Positions 9,968 to 20,244 of a DNA stretch of 64,000 nt are shown piece after piece. A model generated the notes under the pieces. It searched no databases and was not told the DNA's origin. It saw only the letters and a program-made list of their open reading frames with translations. Each line of letters starts with the position of its first letter. Position 1 is the stretch's first letter. The translations under genes and the position numbers were made by a program. The DNA comes from Ascidia mentula (taxonomy: Eukaryota; Chordata; Ascidiacea; Phlebobranchia; Ascidiidae), in contig OX387201.1 in the NCBI GenBank assembly GCA_947561715.1, positions 7,210,001 to 7,274,000 of the forward strand. Direction: 5' to 3'.

Positions 9968-11677
9968 CTAAAGACTGTTTTTTCCAAGGTCATCCAGTTG
10001 CCTTTGGTTGCCTGTTTCAATAACCCATTTCTTGAACTGTTCTTCCACAAGTGTTTGAAACTGCTTTCGCTCACTTTTTGTCATCGATGACTCCCTGACA
10101 GCCCTCTTCCATCTTTCAGTTGCTCGTTGTTTTCCTTTCACAGCTCGTGAATATTCCATTGGCAGGCCACCAGGAATTTCACAGGTTGCTGAATCAGACA
10201 AGCTCAGTTCTGTCTTAAATGGAATTGTGAACAAATAAAAATCAGCTGGTTTCATGATTGTATATAATGCCTGGGGGTTGGTGGCATCACCAGCACCCTT
10301 TAGAGCACTTCCAAGCCTTGACTGACTCAATGAGAGGTTGGACATATTTCCTACACATACTGGATTATTCCACTGGTCTGTTTGAGGAGACACTGGCAAC
10401 CCAACAAAAGCCAGGTGGTTTTCAAGCTCTGGATAAAAGGTATTAAAGGGTGCAAGAGTGATGGGAGGATTGTTAAGAGCATTGTTGTCACTAGAGATAA
10501 TAGGGTGGGTTGGCGTGGTAACATGCAACGTTACATCAGCTGACCCAGACACAACTATTGACCTGCAAGGGGCTATGACTGTAATACTGGTGCAGTTTAG
10601 TATTTTGATGCCAACAGACACAGGTCCTAATACAAATGTGGAACCGGTGCACTTTTCAATAGTAACACATCTCAAGGGTGACAATAGATAGATATTTGCA
10701 TTGTTGCTGCGGTGGAGTTTAACATAGCTTCCGTTCAACAGCTCTGTCTGCCTTGCAATGGTTTGATTGGAACATTGGGTAAAAAATACCAGCCTAACAT
10801 TTCTAGGGGCATAAAGGCTGTTTGTTAAAACACGAGCCCTTTTTCTTGTGTCTGATGAGGTTTTACACCATTTTAACTGTGAGCCTGTAGTTGTGCAGCT
10901 CACAACTCCATATGGATGGTCAGTTAATGAAGACCTAACCCATGTCTCGAAGGTACGAACTGAAAAACAACCTGCTAATTTTTGAAACCCTGACTTAGCC
11001 TGAATTCTGTGTTTTATGGCAATGTCATGCAAAGAAAGGACAGTGTTTTGTCCAACAATTCTTCCCTTGATAATAAATCCCAAAGCTTTGACCACATCAG
11101 TGTGAAGTGTGGTATCATCTGGTTTGTTGATCTCAGACAAGATCTCAAGGATTTGTAGGAAATGAGTTAAAACAAACTGCACGTGTTTCCGTTCATTCAG
11201 CACATTGGAACTAGAGTCTGCTTTGCTACTGTCCATAGAAGAACGTGGACTGGCACCAGGCCACTCATCTCCAAGTAAAGATCTCCTCAAAGAGGACTTG
11301 TTTGTTTGCTGAATAAACAGAAACAAGACAAACTGCAACAATGGCACATTCATATTCTGTTTAAAAGAGGCCAAGTCGTTTGATTCAGAGCTCTGATGTT
11401 GCAACTCAGCAAGCTCTAAGCGTTGTTTCGGTGTAAGGTCTCTCAGATTGTAAAACATCTCAAAATATGCCCAGGCCAAGTCTTCATCCATCAGCATCTT
11501 GTTAACTGCCATGTGTTTCCAAATATTCCAACCAAGGTTAGGATACCCTCCATCCTTGCCTTTACTTGTAGCATATGTAACCACCTTCTTAAGGTATGTG
11601 ACGGTGAGCTTGATGTGAGAATGTACAACACCCAGGTTGAAAACATCTTGATTTAACCACAGTTCCACTTCAGTCAT
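9968..11677 (-). CDS. TBCCD1: TBCC domain-containing protein 1, intronless
   Basis: This is a single open frame of 569 aa, close to the human length (557). TBCCD1 sits at the centrosome and spindle poles and is needed for centrosome and Golgi positioning. The N-terminal half has the conserved LAWAYFEMF and LRRSLLGDEWP blocks. The C-terminal half is the C-CAP/TBCC beta-helix, with IYLLSPLRCVTIEKC, FVLGPV, LAPFNTFYPELE and DQWNNPVCVG. It ends with EIPGGLPMEYSRAV and a coiled C-terminus with KQFQTLVEEQFKKWV, all as in the family. The ATG at 11677 gives the canonical N-terminus. Like PEX1 nearby, it has no introns. Confidence 0.95.
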   Translation of the reverse strand: MTEVELWLNQDVFNLGVVHSHIKLTVTYLKKVVTYATSKGKDGGYPNLGWNIWKHMAVNKMLMDEDLAWAYFEMFYNLRDLTPKQRLELAELQHQSSESNDLASFKQNMNVPLLQFVLFLFIQQTNKSSLRRSLLGDEWPGASPRSSMDSSKADSSSNVLNERKHVQFVLTHFLQILEILSEINKPDDTTLHTDVVKALGFIIKGRIVGQNTVLSLHDIAIKHRIQAKSGFQKLAGCFSVRTFETWVRSSLTDHPYGVVSCTTTGSQLKWCKTSSDTRKRARVLTNSLYAPRNVRLVFFTQCSNQTIARQTELLNGSYVKLHRSNNANIYLLSPLRCVTIEKCTGSTFVLGPVSVGIKILNCTSITVIAPCRSIVVSGSADVTLHVTTPTHPIISSDNNALNNPPITLAPFNTFYPELENHLAFVGLPVSPQTDQWNNPVCVGNMSNLSLSQSRLGSALKGAGDATNPQALYTIMKPADFYLFTIPFKTELSLSDSATCEIPGGLPMEYSRAVKGKQRATERWKRAVRESSMTKSERKQFQTLVEEQFKKWVIETGNQRQLDDLGKNSL

Positions 11678-12482
11678 GTCTTTACATCAACCTTACTGGC
11701 ACAACCTTGGGTTAGATGCATTTAAATCTACACACAAATTTAATGAACAGTTATGACACATACTTGCATTAATTTGCAGGAATTCTAAACAGTAAGATTT
11801 TACCTGACTTTTCTGTATGATGTGACCACAATTAAACGTTGATATATTTGTGTTTGTGGCATAAAAGCTTTATAAATGATAATGTTTTAATTTTTTTAAA
11901 AAACGGTAGTCACAATTTATTCATGCTGGGCCTGTAGTACACATGACTATCAAAAATAAATGTAGTTTTCCCATGTGCATCGTATATAGCTTTGAAGCAC
12001 TGCGTTTCAAACATGATATAATTCGCAGGAGGTTGATTAACAGTTGTAGTTATAAAATGTAGCGGCTATTTTGAAAGGTTAAAGCTAAATAGGAAGAAAA
12101 TAATTTAGGATTTGTTTGGCCACAATCTAATGCAAACCGACTCCTCATGCAATTCAATCAAGCGTAAATAAACCAAGAAACCACTCAACCGTTTACCAAT
12201 TGACACCACGATCTCTGAAGTGCCACAGAATACTAATAAAACAGTGGAACCAAACCAATGTACATTTTTGAGTCGCAGCAACAATATTTGTATCGCTAAA
12301 TTTCAAGTCGCGGCGCAATTATCTTATAGGTAGGTAATACTTCTTTGATATTAATGTGGAATTGAAGAGTTGTGAAACTTTATATTACAGATTTATAATA
12401 TTATCGATTTCAAAGGGGAATAAACGTTCAGTTTTTAGTACGTCAAACATTTAATAAAACCTCATACATCTTCTACAATTTA
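11678..12482. other. Divergent promoter region, TBCCD1 / guanylate cyclase
   Basis: This separates divergent genes (TBCCD1 minus, cyclase plus), so both promoters should lie here. No exon or repeat was recognised. No clear TATA box can be assigned. Confidence 0.45.
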
Positions 12483-15400
12483 ATGACGAATATCCCTACG
12501 CGACAAAGTAGCGTGACGTCAGACCTGTCACTTCCAGTCGTTTCAGTCAAAAACGAATTGTGCAATTGTCAGACACGAGAGTATAATCTTCTCCAATGTC
12601 GAATACAGACCATCAGGTTGTTGTCACGGGTGGTACGTGATTTGCACAAATTACTGTCAAAGAGAGGTGAATGGGGAAAGACGGTAAACAAGTGAGTATA
12701 AACCAGATCTTTGTTGTTTAGATTTGCAGACGAAGAAAATCAAGGCAAAAAGTTGCAAACTCGCCTAACCATGTATGGGCTTATACTGGATAGCATGTCA
12801 AACTGCATTAAGCATGTTTATGGAGACAAAATTTGGCAAAGTGTTGTGGGGACTGCTGATATTTCAAGCAACGTCTTCACGACCCACAAGGTAACCCTTT
12901 GTTTTGTGACAATATTTCTTTTAAATAAACAGCAAAATGTCGACAACTTAAAGCTAAAATGCCACTTACCTAAATGCAAGTTATAATGTCTCCCGAAAAC
13001 GTATATTTTTTGCAGATTTACGACGAGCAACTTATTCCCATGATAGCAAATGCGACAAGCGACAAAACGGGAATTCCAATCGAAACGATCATGGAGTCCG
13101 CAGGGAGACATTTTATCAATTACATTGCACAGATTAGGTACGAAGATATCTCCTGATTTTTTGTGGTTGGACTTACAAAGCAAGATTACACATAGTACCT
13201 ATAAAATATACGCATGCTCGGTAAAAGCTATTTTTCTCATGCAAAACTTAATACATTTATTTTCCTGTTCATTTGTTTATTTGTCCAGAAATGACCGGAT
13301 CACAAAGGTATTGGGCAGAACCTTCAAAGATTTCCTGATTGGACTCGACTGCATGCACGAATATTACCGGACCACTTTTAATGAAATCCAATCACCGAGG
13401 TATTTTCTAAATCCCACAGTTAGTCTAGCTTTTTTCACAAAAATATTGTGGATGTTTATATAGGATGTAGGCTTGTGCAACGAATTTGTTCGTTCAATTA
13501 TATGTATAATTGTGAAAGTTTTTTAGTTTCCATGTGGCCAAAGAAGACAGCGAAGGACTTGAAATTCATTATAGAAGCCGACGCACATTCACAGGTTTTA
13601 TGTATTACGTCCAAGGCCTTCTCCACGCCATCGCACAGAATTTTTTCTCCATTGACGTCGCAATCCAAATCACTCAGCACGGTTTTACTGGTGATGCAAT
13701 GCTTGCCGTATACAGGTGCGGGCCTACCGGGTGTAACACTTACGTAAAAATGCTAAATTCAAAATTGCTTTAGGCTTGACTACAAAAACATGGAGTTTCA
13801 GGACAGCCAGAAGATTGTAAGCCTCAAGCGAGAAATTCGCGGCAAAAATAATCTGACTTTTCCGATGAACGCGTTTTTCGAGCTTTTTCCGTTTCACGTG
13901 GTTTTTGACGAGCGGCAAGTGGTTTGAAATCTTAGAAACGTATTTGTGTTTCTTAAAAGTCATAACATTATTTGTCAGGCTGCTAATCCTAAGCACTGGA
14001 CACGGACTGGATATAATATGTCGGGGTCTGCAACGAAAACGACTGAACGAGACGTTTTTCATGACTCGGCCACTGGGTTGCGATTTGACTTGGGACAACG
14101 TATGCGTATTTTGTAGATGCCAATCTCCACAAACAAACCTTTACAAGAAATATCTTCTTTTCAGGTTCTCATTCACGCCAACAATGTGTTCGAGCTTACC
14201 TCTGTGAAATCGACTGGCAGATCGAACAAAATCAACGAGGGTAAGAAGTTGTGAGAATTATATATTCTTGTGGTGTTTATTCGTGTCTTTGCTCTACAGA
14301 TTCCCGTCACTTTCGAATGCACACGACCCACTTTATTAAACTGCGTGGTCAAATGCTGTATATCGAGGAATGGGGTTTGGTTATATTTCTTGCCACGTTT
14401 ATGTAAATACATACGTTTACCCCCTTTGAACAGTGTAATAATGAGTTCATTTCAGGATGGACGACTTGAACAAAATGCACGACCTTGGTACCTATGTTAA
14501 CGACTTAACTTTTCACGATCTGAGCCGTGACATGGTGTTGCATGGCCCGCAACAAACTACTGAGTATAAGCTGGCGCTGGATTTGGAACAGGTTTCAGAT
14601 ACAACTTTGCTTTGGTTTGGTCTGACAAGCCAATGTTTTTTAGGGCAAGAACTCAAGGCTGGAAAAGATGATTGAAAATCTTGGGTGCAACCAGCGAAAA
14701 ATAGACGATCTGCTGTACAGCATGATCCCGAAGGAAATCGCAAGCAGCTTGCGTCAAGGAAATACCTCAGTCAGCCTCTGCGAGGTATAATTCCTGAGAC
14801 GATATGAGGGTAGTTCGGGGGCTGTACTTTTACCAACTGTCAGTTTTTTTACCTCAACAGAAATACCAAGATGTCACAATACTGTTCAGCGACGTGGTAA
14901 ACTTTGCGAAAATGTGCAAGTGCATCGAACCACACGAGATCATGAAGACTCTCAACTCCATGATTGGCATTTTTGACAAACTTTGCTCCAAGTTCAACAC
15001 ATACAAAGTTGAAACGGTGGCAGACGGTTTCATGTGCGTCTCTGGGGCTCCTACCTTCGACGAATTCCACGCGAAAAACATGGCAAACATGGCGATCGAA
15101 ATGCTCAAAGATGTTCAACAGGTTCTCGATCCAAAAACAGGAAATCCAATACAGATACGCATAGGTGAAATAACTGAAATGATTTGAGGTAGTGTAAGAT
15201 TGGAATCGCTGTAAACTTTGATCTCTGGTTTATTTTAAGGCCTTCACTGCGGCGCTGTAATTGCTGGCTTGGTTGGACATAAGATTCCGCGCTACTGTTT
15301 GTTTGGCGACACAGTCCACATCGCTTCGAAGATTGAAAGCACGAGCATGGTCGGTGCCTTCAGAATATCCCTTCAAACAGAAATTCCTTTTTAAGAAGAC

Positions 15401-16400
15401 GCACAAAAGTGTATTATTTTGTAGAGTCAACGTATTCACATCAGTGACAGCTGCAAAGACTACCTCGAAGCGTATCAGAAATTTAACCTAATTCACAACA
15501 ACAAATTGACCATCAAAGGTCGAAACATAACAACCTACTGGCTTGAAGGTGCGTAATATCTTATCAGAAATTACCGAACAAATTTATTTGTTGCTTGAAA
15601 AGTGTTCATCTGTATTACCAATGTCGTATATTGCAGAAAACCCAGCTTACAAGGAAATGCAAGAAATGTGAGTAGTTTCGTTTTGATAGTTGTTGTAACT
15701 CCTCCTGTATAAATATAAGGCGTTTTTCAGGGGAAGTATGGAGATTTTGAATCAACAGAAACCACGCAACAGCCCTGATCGAATACTTCGAAAATCTGAC
15801 AACAGAAATGGAGCTAAAGAACCGTTGCAGTACGTTATGATCGAGGAAACACAAAACTTAGATATCAGCTGGTCAAATAAATCTTCCACTGCCGGGAAGG
15901 CGAAGGAAACAGCGGGCAAGCTTGCGTTGCAAAATAATCAACATAAAAATGAAAAAAGTGACTCCGCTGGGCACAAGATACTCGCTCTCGGTGGGGGTGG
16001 CGGCACAAAATTGCATCAAAGTCAGGCGAAAAAACATGATTTGAACCAGTGGACCAACATCGTGGGAATGGATGAATCGTGTTACAAGTCCTACGAAAAT
16101 TTAATGCAATCGATTGGTATCAAAAGTCCGTTGAACACCATCATACGACGAAACCACGGCATTCTTTCATCGAAACCTCATGAACGCGATTGGAGCGATG
16201 ACGAATCCAGATGCATTCTTGAGAATATGATTGAAACAAATGAAATTGCATTCCTCTTCTCAAACGCCGATTGCGCCAAAGATCCCGACCCAAGTAAAAG
16301 TATCAGCTTTTGCAACAATGGGTTGCCGAGTCACCAGGATGTCAAAAATGGGATTTTTCATGTAAAAAGTAGTTGCTCCTCAATTTGCATTGTTATGTAA
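12483..16400 (+). CDS. Atypical soluble guanylate cyclase (HNOB-HNOBA-cyclase), Gyc-88E/89D type
   Basis: Sixteen exons give 918 aa: 12483-12691, 12722-12890, 13016-13137, 13289-13399, 13527-13715, 13774-13914, 13979-14099, 14165-14240, 14300-14402, 14456-14591, 14644-14784, 14861-15164, 15240-15349, 15425-15548, 15637-15667 and 15731-16400. Residues 1-86 are an extension before the usual start MYGL (ATG 12771, an alternative start). The HNOB heme domain keeps the axial His (CMHEYYR, position 104 from MYGL) and the heme-propionate motif YRSRR. The HNOBA/PAS-like domain (FFELFPFHVVF), a short coiled coil and the class III cyclase follow. The cyclase has both metal Asp (ILFSDVVNF, VADGFMCVSG) and the Glu/Cys guanine-selective pair. 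The transition-state Asn and Arg are His and Lys (GDTVHIASKIES). A low-complexity tail of about 220 aa follows. Intron 13915-13978 is GC-AG and intron 12692-12721 is only 30 nt. Confidence 0.9.
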
Positions 16401-17291
16401 TGTACCTAGCAGTAAATGCTTAAGATGTATTCGTATCCTTGTCTTAATGTTCTGCAGTGTCGTGCGTGTTTTTAGTATGTTGATTGATGTATTGTCAGTA
16501 CCATATAGTATATAGTGTAGAAGCGTGTTATTGCCATACAAAGAAATATTTACTGCCCCCATATGTAACGTACTTGTCGAGTGTTATTTTAACACAACAA
16601 AAAAATAAAGTAGTCATGCACTGCTTACACATTCTCAGTGTATTACAAATTTTGCATAAAACCCATAAAAATGTTTTGCACATAACAAGTCATTCGCAAT
16701 TCCTATTTTTCATTCGCCTGACAAAAATCTTGGTGAATTTTCAGTTACACCAATAATGTACGCAATAATTTTGGGATACGTTCATTTTCTATTAATATTT
16801 GTTTATGCTGGATCTATTATGATATATAAAAATGAGTAAAACACGTCAAGCAACAACGAAATTTAATGCATATTTTTCCAGACTTATACTTTTACACAAT
16901 ATTTAGCATTAAACGCTTAGTGGTTGGGTCATAAACAATCGATGTATTCAAATAAAATCTTAATACGGGCGTTGTTTTATTTACTGTGCAACAAAATCTT
17001 CACGTCAACTGTATCGTACGATCCTTTCGTACAAACCCAAATGCACATACTGTCTGTAGGACATCAATAGTCACAGAAAATTTCCTGGAAATTACAAGGA
17101 ACATTCTGGGCACAAAATAATCACACTAACAGTTTGGCGCCTGTCAAACTGGCGAACAGGTTAAAGGGATAAAAACAGTTATAATCTGAACTTACCAGCG
17201 AGTTGTACCAGCGGTTTCAAAAAAAAAAATTTTTGTTTTGTGTTTAGGTTGAAATATTTGTTATTATTAGGAATAGAAAATTCACAAAATT
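16401..17291. other. Intergenic region with cyclase 3' end
   Basis: AT-rich region between the cyclase stop and the first transporter gene. It holds a likely poly(A) signal (listed separately) and should hold the promoter of the transporter. No exon was seen. Confidence 0.5.
16604..16609 (+). terminator. Candidate poly(A) signal of the guanylate cyclase
   Basis: AATAAA about 204 nt after the cyclase stop codon, in an otherwise non-coding stretch. Position and strand fit a 3' end signal; no transcript evidence is available. Confidence 0.4.
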
Positions 17292-18696
17292 ATGCTGGAT
17301 GCATCAGTTGTTCAAAAGCCAGAGTTATATACCAGGCGGTGGGCTTTTCTCTGCGGTATGTTTTTCATGCAAGTTTTAGGTGGGATTTCCTTTGCAAGCT
17401 ACGGGCAAGTGAGCACCTTTTACGTTCATTTCTTCAATGTAACACACGATCAAGTCGACTGGATCACCAACGTTAGAAACGTCAGTTCTGTTTTTCTGAC
17501 CCTACCTCTCGCTTGGTTTGTTTTCAAGGGCAAGCTCGGCGTTAAATTCCTTACCCTTTTGATGTGCATTTGCTTCACTGTGGGTTTTCTGTTCGCCACT
17601 TTGTCCCTGACAAATGGAAAACTATTTACATTGATAATAATAGGACAGTTGTTTTGCGGTGCAGCAGAGAGTTTGGGATTAATCTTGATAGTCTCATTTT
17701 CGGTGCTATGGTTTCCTGACAACCTAGGTAGGAACAGCCATTGCCGTTAATTTTATTGGTCTCTATTTCGGAGATATGATTGGATATATCGTTCCAACCA
17801 ACATTTTGTTTGGTGGCTCCAATTCGACCGAATGGAATTTGCCTGGTAAAGATCTTTTGCAACACAGTCAACGCTCACTGCTGGCTTTTTATGGGTCATT
17901 TCTCGGCGTGACAGCTGTGGTAACAGGTTTATTTTTTATGTTCATGACAGACAAGCCGCCGACTGCCCCAACATACGCTCAGGAAATTAAAAACAACCAG
18001 GAAATAAGCGAACGTACATTCACACAGTTCAGAAAAGAAACTTATGGCTTAATTTCGAACTGCTCGTTTGTGATGTTGTGTATAGCAGCGGGACTGTCTT
18101 TAGAAATATACATCATTCTAACGCTCATGCTTCCTGAAATAATAGCAAGCCTGCCGAAAACTAGCCTTTTGGGAAGAATTCAGCATAACATTTTGAGTGG
18201 ACTTATGATGAGCGTTTATAGCATGGGTGCAACTCTTGGATTAATACTAGGAGGCAAAATGGTTGACCGATGTAAAAAGTATAAGCTTCTTGCAATTTGT
18301 TGGACATTTCTGGCTTTTGTTGCTGCGTCACTACTCGCCTGTGCAATTGTATTAGAACTCCCAACTATGTTTATAGTTTTTAACATTTTTTCCGGCATAT
18401 TCGCCGGCCTTGTCTCCGTTGTGATGGTGGAAATGGTGACCCAACTTACATATCCAATCGACGAACTAATTATGAGCATTTGGGGTTCTGGAATAAGCTT
18501 AACTGTTGGGCTGGTGGCTGCGGTAGTTGGAAGGGCAATTTTTAACTTTCTGGGTGGTATTGCTGTATTGCTGTTTCAAAGCTTGGGGCTTCTGACTGCC
18601 ATCGTCTTGATTGAATTCATATCACCAAGAAATCGTCGACTCGAATTGGAAAATGAATGTCGTTCACTTGTTGCTAACACGTCGCAAGAACCATGA
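17292..18696 (+). CDS. FLVCR/SLC49-like major facilitator transporter, copy A, one frame break
   Basis: First of three tandem copies. It starts at ATG 17292 (MLDASVV...LYTRRW) and follows copy B closely over its whole length, with about twelve membrane segments. Family marks include YTRRWAFL, FASYGQVSTFYVHFF with HDQVDWI, and TDKPPTAPTYAQEIK, the counterpart of the EEKPKYPPSQAQ stretch in FLVCR1. Known family members carry heme, choline or ethanolamine across membranes; the substrate here is unknown. The reading frame shifts at about 17724-17728: copy B reads AACCAGGTAGG where copy A reads AACCTAGGTAGG, one extra base, so the two halves (17292-17750 and 17776-18696) lie in different frames. 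No intron explains it. It may be a young pseudogene, an allele or an assembly error, since the rest of the gene is intact. Confidence 0.75.
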
Positions 18697-20244
18697 ATGG
18701 ATTCAAGGAATATAAGTTTTAAAATATCCTCTACTACTTTTGTCCCTGTATGATTTGCTTTTCCTCAGCCCCCTTTCCACATTTTCCAACGTACATATTG
18801 AGCACACTTGTAGATTCGCAATACAGTATATCAGTGTTTCCCAACCGGTGGTACGCGTACCACTGGTGGCACGCATCAGCATTCCAGGTGGTAAACGAGC
18901 ACCTTTCGTAATTTGCGGATTAGTTCGAATTAAAAAATCGTATGTGATCTCAAAATGTCTCGCATATAACGTTATACTTAACGACTGATAACAAGCAACC
19001 GTTTGCGAATGTTCTCGGGGTTTACTGCTTGTCATATTTAGTTCTGCAAGAACCTCAATGCTATGTGTTATTTACCCAGAGCATTAATACAAACTTTCAT
19101 AAAAATGTGAACGAAAAAAACACAGCCATCACAAAGTATCAGAAATACTTACATATAACTTATTTCAAACAACAAATTAGGATATTTATAGGTAGTTCAG
19201 ACTGTAGTGTCTCGTAGTTTTAGTGCACAAGCATTTTACAATTTTTGTGATATAAACTCTTGTTTTTAGTTGCCGCTTTTTGTATCAAATCATCGCCATC
19301 GCAGCAAACTGTCAGTCTGTCGCGCCAGGAAATTGTTTTGTTTTTACCTCACATTACAATTTATCATGCTTCGTGTATTCGTCCCATCGCTTCCCTTTTG
19401 ATAAATTAACAATCGCAGAAAATATAACCACTGCGTAAAATCGTCACTGTAAAACGTTCTCTTACTGTCGCCATCATCCCTTTTTAAACGCCGACACGTT
19501 TCTAAACATCACATTCAAAAACTCGAACAGAAAGTTACAGGTTTGCGGGTACTGAATTTACAGGGTATAGTAACGACAATTATTCTTGAGGCGTCTTGTG
19601 TGTCTAGAAAACGTTGAGCCGACATACAATAGACAAGTACAAACTGCAAATGCAAACCTGGTGAGAAGCAGTAAATGTTTCTGTGTCTACTTTTGTTGCG
19701 TTTTATTAGGAGTTAGAATAAGCATTGGATAAAGGTTCGATTTTTGCCGCTTTACTTAGAGACAGATTAAGTCAGATAGCGCAAGTTATGGCAAGTAAAG
19801 AATCGTTCACCATGTTTTCGCAAAGGTCATAATTCTTCTTGTTTTTGCGTGTCTAGCGGAAAGCACATGACATGCTCGTGTGCCCTTTTTCGCTTCACAA
19901 AACAAAGTTTTGTGTAGTTTAATATCAGAATGCGTTTGATTCTGTATCTTTGGAATCAGCAGTCGTGTACTCATGGTAGCCGATATATATGACGCTAATA
20001 AACACGAGTGGAAGTGACAGAGTATCGACTTTGTCAAAACTAGGTGATTTTATAAAAAGCATCAGTTTCCCATTCTCCAGAACACGCGTTTAATCCACGT
20101 CAGACGTATTTGTCAGGAAAGAGGCGCATTTTCTGATGTTTTTTGATGTTTTGTGAAGGTGAAGTTAAACTTGCATGAATGGAAGTTGGAACGTTTTGTA
20201 TCATTTAAATTTTTTCTTGTTATTCTGCTTTGTTGAGTTAAAAT
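18697..20244. other. Intergenic region between transporter copies A and B
   Basis: About 1.5 kb without a credible exon. It contains a hAT-like transposon end near 18832 (listed separately). The 3' half should hold the promoter of copy B. Confidence 0.5.
18832..18990 (+). mobile_element. Candidate hAT-type non-autonomous element, left end
   Basis: CAGTGTTTCCCAACC at 18832 is a typical hAT-family terminal repeat. It is followed by the perfect 16-bp palindrome GTGGTACGCGTACCAC (18848-18863), as in subterminal hAT repeats. I could not find a matching right end or an 8-bp target duplication, so the true length is unknown and the end given is nominal. No transposase frame is present. Confidence 0.4.
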
